From: Kangiellaceae bacterium
GTDB lineage: Bacteria; Pseudomonadota; Gammaproteobacteria; Enterobacterales; Kangiellaceae
Direction: 5' to 3'
NCBI GenBank assembly: GCA_030148365.1
Contig: JASBTO010000051.1
Coordinates: 1-16,899 of the forward strand
Length of the DNA stretch: 16,899 bases
This document shows, piece by piece, positions 1-6,437 of the stretch (positions within the stretch are counted from its first letter, which is position 1; each line of letters begins with the position of its first letter). Under the pieces are notes generated by a model, which saw only the letters and a list, made by a program, of their open reading frames with translations, had not been told where the DNA came from and searched no databases. Position numbers and translations under genes: made by a program.

Positions 1-1
1 G

Positions 2-730
2 GGCGGCACCGCCGTGGGCACCGGCATCAATGCCCACAGCGACTTTGCCGACACTTTCTGTACCCGACTCAGCGAGGCCACCGGACTCGCCTTCCGGCCC
101 ATGGACAACCTGTTTACCGGGATCGCCAGCCAGGACACCGCGGTCGAGGTTTCCGGCCAACTGAAAACGCTTGCGGTCAGCCTCATGAAGATCGCCAATG
201 ATCTGCGCTGGATGAATTCAGGGCCCCTGGCGGGGATCGGAGAAATCGCGTTACCGGCCTTGCAACCGGGCAGCAGTATCATGCCGGGCAAGGTCAATCC
301 CGTGATTCCCGAAGCCGTTGCCATGGTGGCCGCGCAGGTGATCGGCAATGACGCCGCCGTCACCGTCGCCGGCCAGTCAGGCAATTTCCAGCTCAACGTG
401 ATGCTGCCCCTGATTGCCGATCGTCTGCTGTCCAGTATCCGGCTTCTCGCCAACGGTTCCCGGGCACTGGCCGATCTGGCCATCCGCGATTTTGTCGTCA
501 ACGAAGATGTCCTGAAAGCGTCTCTGCGCCGCAACCCCATTCTGGTGACCGCGCTGAATCCGGTCATCGGTTACATGAAGGCCGCCGAAATTGCCAAGCA
601 GGCCTACCGGGAAAAACGTCCGGTCATTGATGTGGCACTGGAGAAGACGGACCTGTCACGAGAGCAGCTCGAGGAGTTGCTGGATCCGGCGAAACTGGCC
701 CACCCGGACGGGGGCGAAGAAGGACAGTAG
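2..730 (+). CDS. fumC: Class II fumarate hydratase, C-terminal part (5' end outside window)
   Basis: This enzyme interconverts fumarate and L-malate in the cytoplasm as part of the TCA cycle. The reading frame is already open at base 2, and its first residues, GGTAVGTGIN, match the fumarase/aspartase superfamily. The superfamily signature GSSIMPGKVNP follows at bases 271-303; in this family that flexible loop carries the catalytic serine. The stretch LMKIANDLRW and the LVTALNPVIGYMKAAEIAK block near the C-terminus favour fumarase over aspartase. About 242 residues are visible, roughly half of the usual length of about 460, so the start lies upstream. The ATG/GTG codons inside the window are internal. 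The gene ends 14 bp before a REP doublet. An aspartase-like or other lyase role is less likely but cannot be fully excluded from this half. Confidence 0.9.
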   Translation, partial: GGTAVGTGINAHSDFADTFCTRLSEATGLAFRPMDNLFTGIASQDTAVEVSGQLKTLAVSLMKIANDLRWMNSGPLAGIGEIALPALQPGSSIMPGKVNPVIPEAVAMVAAQVIGNDAAVTVAGQSGNFQLNVMLPLIADRLLSSIRLLANGSRALADLAIRDFVVNEDVLKASLRRNPILVTALNPVIGYMKAAEIAKQAYREKRPVIDVALEKTDLSREQLEELLDPAKLAHPDGGEEGQ

Positions 731-744
731 GGTTCGCTTCATGG

Positions 745-836
745 CCCCCGGATTCCGCGGGGCTCCATCCGGGCTACCGAGTTCATGGCGCTGCTTTAAC
801 GGTGTAGCCCGGATGCAGCGCAGCGGAATCCGGGGT
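745..836. repeat. Left REP doublet (two inverted REP copies, BIME/REPIN-like)
   Basis: Two REP sequences lie in inverted orientation at 745-777 and 804-836, with a 26-nt spacer. The second begins GTAGCCCGGATGCAG and ends GGAATCCGGGG. The first is its imperfect reverse complement and ends CTAC. Each copy can fold alone through its CCCGGAT/ATCCGGG arms, and the pair can fold as one long cruciform. The GTAG tetranucleotide next to the stem is typical of REPs processed by RAYT proteins. The doublet lies between the fumarase stop and the transposase stop. Confidence 0.88.
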
Positions 837-868
837 CCAGGCCAAGGGAAAAGAGCAGGCCACCCTGA

Positions 869-1357
869 TTACCCGCCACTTGAATAAATATCTTTGGCAA
901 CAGAACGCCGGAATGATGAATAGGCCCACTGATCCGGCCTTTCAACATAACCGTGTTTCACCGGATTGTGGTGAATATATTCGGTGTGGGATAACAGGTC
1001 CGCTTCGGACCAGATCGTGTGTTCCCCAAACCGTTTCTGCCAAAGATTATATTCACCACGTGCGTTCTTGTGGATTGGAACGCCCCTGGAACGGAGTGTC
1101 ATGGTGAATTTCGATTTGATGGATTTCCAGCGCCCGGAATAGTCGTCATCCCTGGCTGGCAAAGTCCAGATCATATGCAAATGATCAGGCAAAATTACAG
1201 CTGCGTTGATTTGAAAGGGCTTGACCCTCATTGTCTGGTGAAAAGCCAAACGTAGCAGATCTATTTCAGCAATCAGGCAACCTCGCCTTCGATCTGCCAA
1301 TGCAACCGTAAAGAAATAAGTTCCACCGGGAACGTAGCTTCTTCTATACAAAACCAT
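869..1357 (-). CDS. REP-associated tyrosine transposase (RAYT, IS200/IS605-like Y1 HUH family)
   Basis: RAYTs are single-copy, domesticated relatives of IS200/IS605 transposases. They bind and cleave single-stranded REP DNA and are thought to spread REP elements. This protein has 162 residues. The HUH motif is HLH at 59-61, in the context PDHLHMIW. The predicted nucleophile is Tyr127 in EYIHHNPVKHG, a block typical of the family. The ATG at 1357 is chosen because AAGGA lies 7 nt upstream (plus-strand 1365-1369) and the family usually begins with a short stretch before GGTYFFTV. The frame stays open further upstream, but that part is translated REP DNA (it reads PDEAQRNPGS) and is not protein. 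The gene is visibly AT-richer than its neighbours, which fits acquisition. Both motifs look intact, so it may be active. Confidence 0.9.
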   Translation of the reverse strand: MVLYRRSYVPGGTYFFTVALADRRRGCLIAEIDLLRLAFHQTMRVKPFQINAAVILPDHLHMIWTLPARDDDYSGRWKSIKSKFTMTLRSRGVPIHKNARGEYNLWQKRFGEHTIWSEADLLSHTEYIHHNPVKHGYVERPDQWAYSSFRRSVAKDIYSSGG

Positions 1358-1364
1358 TATCAAT

Positions 1365-1369
1365 TCCTT
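1365..1369 (-). promoter_or_regulatory. Ribosome binding site of the RAYT gene
   Basis: AAGGA on the minus strand, 7 nt before the ATG at 1357. It decides between this start and the longer frame that would begin inside the right REP doublet. Confidence 0.6.
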
Positions 1370-1396
1370 TTGATAGATGGAGTTTTGTTTCAGAGA

Positions 1397-1486
1397 CCCC
1401 GGATTCCGCTGCGCTTCATCCGGGCTACGAGGTTCATGGTTCTTTGTTATCGGTGTAGCCCGGATGCAGCCTCGCGGAATCCGGGA
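1397..1486. repeat. Right REP doublet (two inverted REP copies)
   Basis: This is the second copy of the REP pair, in the same arrangement and orientation as the left one. REPs lie at 1397-1428 and 1455-1486 with a spacer that is again 26 nt. The spacers of the two doublets share GTTCATGG and end CGGT, so the doublets are direct repeats descended from one unit and not independent hits. It starts 39 nt upstream of the RAYT start codon, inside the region where that gene's promoter and leader should lie. Confidence 0.88.
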
Positions 1487-1525
1487 TCTGTGTGGCACCC
1501 AATTTCGACAGAAGCAACTCGGGTG

Positions 1526-1858
1526 TCAGTGACGGCTGCCCCGTTTGGTCAGGTCGTCAAATTCCTGCAGCACCCGGACCAGCTTCAGGGCGTTGTGGTT
1601 ATGCTTGAAAGCTTCTTCGGCGATGGGTGCGATATCCGCGGGTCCCGGCAAGGTGCGATCCAGCGCCAGCAGCGACTCCACCTTCGGGATCAGAACAAAC
1701 TGCAACCAGTTTTCCAGCGGCATGGTGTCCACGCAGAAAGGCAAGGTGCTGGTGAATGCCGCCATCTCCGGTGGCTTGTCAGCCCACATATCCAGTTCGC
1801 GTAGTTCGGTTTCTATCCTGTCGAGAATTTCCCGGTATTCTTCCTGCCAGCCCAGCAT
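1526..1858 (-). CDS. yqcC: YqcC family protein
   Basis: The product is a small soluble protein of 110 residues. It matches E. coli YqcC (DUF446) in its central block: FTSTLPFCVDTMPLENWLQF at 35-54, then VLIPKV, and later LPGPADIAP at 70-78. The function is not established. In enterobacteria yqcC lies beside the pseudouridine synthase gene truC, which is not seen here. The ATG at 1858 is preferred because AGGA lies 6 nt upstream. A TTG 21 nt further out (1879) is in frame but lies before that ribosome binding site. The gene follows the DUF2889 gene by 45 bp on the same strand, so the two are probably co-transcribed. Its stop faces the REP/RAYT unit. Confidence 0.85.
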   Translation of the reverse strand: MLGWQEEYREILDRIETELRELDMWADKPPEMAAFTSTLPFCVDTMPLENWLQFVLIPKVESLLALDRTLPGPADIAPIAEEAFKHNHNALKLVRVLQEFDDLTKRGSRH

Positions 1859-1903
1859 CAGATTTCCTGCTTCCTTCAATTAGCTCTCACGAACATGATT
1901 TTG

Positions 1904-2470
1904 TCATGACTCTTCCTCCGGAGCATCCCCGGATTCGGCGGCGAACTCCGGCCAGAAACGCTGCACCACTTCATTGCCCTCGTCGAACCCGTGACAACTG
2001 TTCAGCAACCCCTGGGACATCGGAAACTGCCCGTCTTCGCTGAAATTCCGGTAGGGGTAAATGGTTTGTACCGCCACTGTTGCCATCGGCCAGAGCATCT
2101 CGATCAGATGGGTGCAACCGTCCACGCCTCCCAGACGGCCCCTGACCAGATCCCGCCAGCCCCGACCGATTTTCAATCCGATCAGGCGCTTGAAGTTTTC
2201 GGTAACTTCCGCACAAATCGAAAAAGGCGCCACCAGGGTTTTTGCTTCGACATCCTGAATAACCAGTTCGTCATTGATGGTCAGGCGCAGGTGCATTTGA
2301 TGGACCAGTTCGCCCTCGGCCAGAACCCCACGTTCCAGGGTCGGGAAATCATAATCCTTGCGATCTTCCAGTGTCGCTTCGATATCCCAGAGACCGTCCT
2401 CTCTCAAATAACCCCGGCAGTTGATTTGCCGGTTGTGTATCGGTTTGCGGGCAGTACTGGTTTCACTCAT
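1904..2470 (-). CDS. DUF2889 domain-containing protein
   Basis: This is a 188-residue protein of unknown function. The DUF2889 pattern is clear: CRGYLREDGLWDIEATL at 18-34, then a YDFP turn, HLRLTINDELVIQDVEA at 60-76, and GRLGGVDGCTHLIEML at 111-126. The family has conserved Cys and His residues (here C118 and H121), but no reaction is known to me. There is no signal peptide or membrane segment, so it is likely cytoplasmic. The C-terminal tail is acidic (PEEES). The start ATG at 2470 gives the usual N-terminus, although no clear Shine-Dalgarno sequence precedes it. It is the first gene of a likely operon with the yqcC gene. Confidence 0.85.
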   Translation of the reverse strand: MSETSTARKPIHNRQINCRGYLREDGLWDIEATLEDRKDYDFPTLERGVLAEGELVHQMHLRLTINDELVIQDVEAKTLVAPFSICAEVTENFKRLIGLKIGRGWRDLVRGRLGGVDGCTHLIEMLWPMATVAVQTIYPYRNFSEDGQFPMSQGLLNSCHGFDEGNEVVQRFWPEFAAESGDAPEEES

Positions 2471-2529
2471 GGCGGCGTCATGTCACTCGTGATCGATGTT
2501 GATGTCCGGGTTGTCCCGTTCCTTGAATC

Positions 2530-2557
2530 ATCATAGCAGGCAAACCGGTTGGCCTGC
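2530..2557 (-). promoter_or_regulatory. Candidate extended -10 promoter with palindromic operator upstream of DUF2889
   Basis: On the minus strand TGCTATGAT (2530-2538) fits an extended -10 element. It lies directly against a 22-bp near-perfect palindrome at 2536-2557, with arms GCAGGC/GCCTGC and centre AACCGGTT (one mismatched pair). A regulator bound there would cover the -10/-35 spacer. The -35 match is poor. The predicted transcript start is about 53 nt before the DUF2889 ATG. The motif is seen directly; the operator role is inferred. Confidence 0.35.
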
Positions 2558-2626
2558 ATCGGCCGGTACCCTGTTGCTACAAATAGCCTACACGCTTACC
2601 CGGATGCCGACCAGATTGATCCGAGT

Positions 2627-2653
2627 AAAAAAAAGCCCGCATGCTGCGGGCTT
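2627..2653 (-). terminator. Rho-independent terminator of the TonB receptor gene
   Basis: Read on the minus strand, a 9-bp perfect stem (AAGCCCGCA on the plus strand pairing with TGCGGGCTT, 2633-2653) with a 3-nt loop is followed by a run of eight T residues (plus-strand A run 2627-2634). It begins about 20 nt after the receptor stop codon. Confidence 0.9.
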
Positions 2654-2672
2654 CTCCATGGCGGGCTGTGCC

Positions 2673-4907
2673 CTAGAAGTCCACCCGCAATCCCAGTTTG
2701 AAGGCCCGCGCCTTGTCCGGTCGTGCACCGTAGGGCTGGCGGGCAATGATGTCTTCTTCTTCGGTGACATTGTCCACCCCGAAGTAGGTCGTGACCCGAT
2801 TACTCAGACGATATTGTCCCGCCAGATCCAGGACCAGATGATCCTCGGTTTCCTCAAAACTTCCGCAACTTGCCTGGGTGCACATTTCGTCGACGAATGA
2901 CAGGTTGGCGAACAGGCTCCAGGCCGCCTTCTCAAAACCGATGGATGCCTGCCAGAGTTGCTCGGGAATATAGGGGACCGGGTCGCCATTGCTGACACTG
3001 CCAAAAAAGTCGCTGTCAAAAGTCGACGCAAATTCGGCGTCCGTGTAGGTATAGGCAAAGCGGGCCGGCATGCTGTAGGCGTCCGAGTGACTCAGATCCA
3101 GGCTGGCCAGAAATTCCAGCCCCTTGACCGTGGCGCCGTTGCCGTTGAATTTGTTGCCCTGGTCTTCGATATCACAACTGCCGCCGGACTGGTTGGTGCA
3201 CTCGCCGAGAATGTTTTCGTAATCGTTGTAGAACACGATAGACTCGAGATACAGGCCGTTATTGCCGTAACGCAAACCGGCTTCGTAGTTCCAGCTTTCT
3301 TCCGGATCGGTATCGGGGGAATTGCCGGGCGGTGAAAAGCCCTTGTGCACGCCACCCAGCAGGGTGAGTTTCGGGGTCAGTGCCCAGTTGGCGCCGATAC
3401 CGGGCAGCCAGATGCTGGCGTCGTTGCTCCGCTCACTGAGATTGGCGGGGTCGCGCAACGGCTGATTGCCGTAATTGTCCCGCTCGAGATCCATGGTTTC
3501 ATAACGGATTCCGGGAGTCAGCAGCAGGTCGCCAAAACGGATAGTGTCGTAAACGAAAAGGGATTTGGCTTCCGCGCTTTGTACCCGGTTGCCGGCATTG
3601 CCCTGCATACCGTAATCGTCGAGCACCAGTGTGCCGTTTTCCTGATGATACGTACTTTTGCGCTGCAGCCGATCTTCCTCGTCCTCATGGATCCGGGCGC
3701 CAACCTTCAGGTTGTGGGCGGCCGGACCTGTGTTGAACTTGTAGTCGAGTTGCAGTTGCAGGCCGCGGCTGAAGTACTCACGATTGTTGGCGCGCAATTC
3801 GATAGCGCCGGGCAGGGTGTCGCCCCCGTCGAGAATGGCCTGATAGGTCGGGGCCAGCGCACCACCCTGATTGACCTCCTGAACGACGTCAAACCAGCTG
3901 GTTCGGGAGAAGTCATCGGCACTGGCGCTGCCGTCAAGATCCAGACCTTCGGTCTTGAACCAGTTGCGCTTGAAGTTGTTGTGATAGGCCGTTGCCCGGA
4001 AATCCAGGGCGGGAGTTATATCCGCATAATAGCTGAGCACAACCTGGTCGTGCTCGTTGTCCATCTCATCCAGTTCCGAAGCAAGATACATCCGGTAAGG
4101 GTCATCATTGAAGTCACCATCGGTCAGACCGAGGTAGGACTGATCGGAGATTTCCCGGGAGTACTGCAGCTTGACGTCAAGCTGTTGGTAGATGGCGGCA
4201 CTGGCGTCGGAATTGATCCGGAACTTGAACATCCAGTCTTCCTTGTCCAGGCCGGTCTCGTCGGAACTGAAATCAATATCCTTGAAGCCGTCGCTTTCCT
4301 GCTGATGGGTTTCCAGCAACCAGCCAAAATTCTCTGTACTGCTGCCGTAATGGGCGTGCAGGCGCTGTTCACTGAAGGAGCCGACTTCCACGTCGACCCG
4401 GCCAGCGGCCATTTCCGGGATCGGAGTGCTGACCAGATTGATGGCACCGCCAACGGTAAAGGGTCCGTACTGGATGGCGGCCGGGCCCTTGAGCACTTCA
4501 ATGGCATTGATACGGCCGAAGGTCGGAAAATAATAGGCCGATGACGCTGCATAGGGCGCCGGGGCAATCAGGACGCCGTCTTCCATCAGGGTAATGTGAC
4601 CGGATCTTTCCGTTCCCGAGCCGCGGATCCCGATATTGGGACGCAAGCCGAAGCCGTCTTCTTCCTGCAGGTAAACGCCGGGTACCTGACGCAGAGCCCG
4701 GTTGATGTCCGTGTATTCAAAGGTCTCAAGATCCGTTTCCGAAACAATATGGGCGGAGCCGGCGGACTGGCGCACGGTTTCGGCGTCGCCCAAAATACGG
4801 ATGGTATTGACCCCGCTATCGTCCGCGATATCGAACGCCAAAGCGGAATTGAAGGAAAGAACAGCTGCAGCCGCGAAAGCGCTACGGGTAAATCTCTGCA
4901 AATACAT
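2673..4907 (-). CDS. TonB-dependent outer-membrane receptor, FecA-like (ferric chelate uptake)
   Basis: The product (744 residues) is an outer-membrane gated porin that should import an iron chelate using TonB energy. The signal peptide is residues 1-24, with likely cleavage after SALA. A possible TonB box lies at NTIRIL (34-39). The plug domain follows, with NIGIRGSGTERSGHITLMED at 91-110 and the IEVLKGPAAIQYGPFTVGGA segment at 136-155, which resembles the FecA/COG4772 group. The rest is a 22-strand-type barrel ending in the aromatic LRVDF. There is no N-terminal signalling extension and no fecI/fecR gene nearby, so it is not a transducer. ATG 4907 is chosen because it gives a proper signal peptide; the open frame extends 25 codons further. 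A Fur-box-like site supports iron regulation. The true ligand is unknown. Confidence 0.92.
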   Translation of the reverse strand: MYLQRFTRSAFAAAAVLSFNSALAFDIADDSGVNTIRILGDAETVRQSAGSAHIVSETDLETFEYTDINRALRQVPGVYLQEEDGFGLRPNIGIRGSGTERSGHITLMEDGVLIAPAPYAASSAYYFPTFGRINAIEVLKGPAAIQYGPFTVGGAINLVSTPIPEMAAGRVDVEVGSFSEQRLHAHYGSSTENFGWLLETHQQESDGFKDIDFSSDETGLDKEDWMFKFRINSDASAAIYQQLDVKLQYSREISDQSYLGLTDGDFNDDPYRMYLASELDEMDNEHDQVVLSYYADITPALDFRATAYHNNFKRNWFKTEGLDLDGSASADDFSRTSWFDVVQEVNQGGALAPTYQAILDGGDTLPGAIELRANNREYFSRGLQLQLDYKFNTGPAAHNLKVGARIHEDEEDRLQRKSTYHQENGTLVLDDYGMQGNAGNRVQSAEAKSLFVYDTIRFGDLLLTPGIRYETMDLERDNYGNQPLRDPANLSERSNDASIWLPGIGANWALTPKLTLLGGVHKGFSPPGNSPDTDPEESWNYEAGLRYGNNGLYLESIVFYNDYENILGECTNQSGGSCDIEDQGNKFNGNGATVKGLEFLASLDLSHSDAYSMPARFAYTYTDAEFASTFDSDFFGSVSNGDPVPYIPEQLWQASIGFEKAAWSLFANLSFVDEMCTQASCGSFEETEDHLVLDLAGQYRLSNRVTTYFGVDNVTEEEDIIARQPYGARPDKARAFKLGLRVDF

Positions 4908-4952
4908 GTGAAAATGCCCTGTTGTTTTTGGGAAGTGCCAGGTGAAAACAGA

Positions 4953-4982
4953 ATTATAAATGTTAATGAGAATGATTTTCAA
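4953..4982 (-). promoter_or_regulatory. Promoter of the TonB receptor gene
   Basis: On the minus strand the -35 is TTGAAA (4977-4982, 5 of 6) and the -10 is TATAAT (4953-4958, perfect), with an 18-bp spacer. The start of transcription would fall near 4945, about 38 nt before the ATG. The -35 lies largely inside the Fur-box-like site. Confidence 0.6.
4967..4981. promoter_or_regulatory. Fur box (ferric uptake regulator operator)
   Basis: TGAGAATGATTTTCA matches the 7-1-7 Fur consensus TGATAATnATTATCA at all but two positions. It overlaps the -35 region of the receptor promoter, so iron-loaded Fur would block RNA polymerase. It also lies about 100 bp upstream of the divergent DUF3667 gene, which could share the control. 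Confidence 0.7.
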
Positions 4983-5081
4983 TTAGATTCGCATTATTTT
5001 TCTCAGGCTAACACCAAACTTTGTATATGCTCTTGATAATGTGCGAAACTTCACTCAGATTTTGTAACCGGCCCGGTCCGC

Positions 5082-6317
5082 TTGAGCACCGAAAAACCTA
5101 ATCCGCCAACACAGGAACAAGAGGCCAGGGAAATAGCCTTCTCCGGGCCTCCGGCCGAGATGTCGCCAATCCCGCGCCCGGAGGCCGTCGGCGAATGCAG
5201 TAACTGCCAGGCGCCGCTGTATGGCCCCTATTGCCACCAATGCGGGCAGAACCAGCGCAGCATCGTCCGCTACATCGGTCATCTCGCCCTCGAAGTTGCC
5301 GATGAGGTCTTCGGGTTTGATGCCCGGGCCTGGCGGACCCTGTGGCCCATGATGCTCAAGCCGGGGTTTCTCACCAACGAATATATTGCCGGTCGCCGCA
5401 ACAGTTACGTGCCACCGGTGCGCCTCTACCTGATCATCAGTGTGCTGATGTTTTTTACCCTGCATCTGCTCAGCGCTGACTGGCTCGACATTGAAAACTC
5501 ACGACTGACTGCCAACGGCACATCCGCAGCCGGCGTGCCGGTTGATGGCGAGGGCGGGGCCCTCTCTGAATCGGACAAAGAGGAAATTGCGACCGACCTC
5601 GCCGCGATCGCTGATCGGGAGGACATCCCGGAGGCGGTCAAGAAACAGGTGGCCGAGACCCGGGCCGCCATTGAAGCTTCCCGGGATGATGTGCCTGCCG
5701 CCCCCAACCTGAATGTCAGCTTCAACACCGACGACGGCGAATTTCTGACGATTCCCTTCCTGCCGGAAGCCGCCAATGCGCTACTGGAAGAGCGACAGAA
5801 ATACTGGACGGACCGTTTTAATGCCGCCAATGAAGTGAGCAAAACCGATCCGGTCGCGGCCTGGAAGCAGCAACTCGCCCTGATCCGGGAACTGGCGGAA
5901 AACCTGTTCGATATCCTGCCGACCCTGATGTTTCTGCTGCTACCGCTCTTCGCCCTGATGCTGAAGTGTCTGTATCCCCTGTCGCGCCGCTACTACATGG
6001 AACACATGATCCTGGCGCTGCACAGCCACTCCTTTATCTTTCTTACCCTGTTGGTGGTTTTTGTACTTAACGCCTCCACGGAATGGGCCACTGACGAGTG
6101 GCCAGGTTTCGCCGCCGGTTACAATCCGGTCGTCGGTGTCATCGCGACCCTGATGCTCTGGTGGATCCCCGTCTATCTGTACATTACCCAGCTCCGGGTT
6201 TACCGGCAGGGATGGTTTGTCACGCTTTGCAAATTCCTCCTGACCGGCTTCCTGTATATGTTCCTGCTGGTGTTCGGATTCCTGCTCGCAATGCTGCTGA
6301 GTATCACATTCGGTTAA
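5082..6317 (+). CDS. DUF3667 family zinc-ribbon membrane protein
   Basis: This is a 411-residue protein of unknown function. It opens with a zinc-ribbon-like knuckle, CSNCQAPLYGPYCHQCGQ, with C39, C42, C51 and C54. The block GFDARAWRTLWPMMLKPGFL (78-97) follows, which is typical of DUF3667. Predicted membrane segments lie at about 113-130, 278-298, 311-330, 346-368 and 380-408. Between the first and second is a soluble, Glu/Ala-rich loop of about 145 residues that may form helices or a coiled coil. The start is a TTG with no clear ribosome binding site; an in-frame TAA at 5037-5039 limits the options, and an ATG at 5160 would still keep the zinc knuckle. It diverges from the TonB receptor gene. 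Confidence 0.8.
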   Translation: MSTEKPNPPTQEQEAREIAFSGPPAEMSPIPRPEAVGECSNCQAPLYGPYCHQCGQNQRSIVRYIGHLALEVADEVFGFDARAWRTLWPMMLKPGFLTNEYIAGRRNSYVPPVRLYLIISVLMFFTLHLLSADWLDIENSRLTANGTSAAGVPVDGEGGALSESDKEEIATDLAAIADREDIPEAVKKQVAETRAAIEASRDDVPAAPNLNVSFNTDDGEFLTIPFLPEAANALLEERQKYWTDRFNAANEVSKTDPVAAWKQQLALIRELAENLFDILPTLMFLLLPLFALMLKCLYPLSRRYYMEHMILALHSHSFIFLTLLVVFVLNASTEWATDEWPGFAAGYNPVVGVIATLMLWWIPVYLYITQLRVYRQGWFVTLCKFLLTGFLYMFLLVFGFLLAMLLSITFG

Positions 6318-6437
6318 TGACACAGTTCACGGACCGGCTGCGGCAACCTTGCTATACCGCCCTGCCCCGCTATTCTCCAATGCATAAAACCAATATTTAC
6401 CCGAATACACTTTTTGTTTGCGCATTGGGGAAAAACC

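Noticed and set aside
745..1486. CRISPR-like array, because of repeated units with equal spacers.
   Set aside because: The units are inverted REP pairs around a transposase gene, with only one spacer per pair and related spacer sequences; there are no cas genes.
1358..1498. N-terminal extension of the RAYT protein.
   Set aside because: The extra residues are translated REP DNA (PDEAQRNPGS) and the good ribosome binding site is before the inner ATG.
3345..4544. 399-codon plus-strand open frame inside the TonB receptor gene.
   Set aside because: It lies wholly antisense to a receptor with a clear plug and barrel, has no ribosome binding site, and its composition looks like a shadow frame.
4983..5005. 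Possible second Fur box beside the first one.
   Set aside because: The AT-rich stretch matches the 7-1-7 pattern too poorly to call separately.
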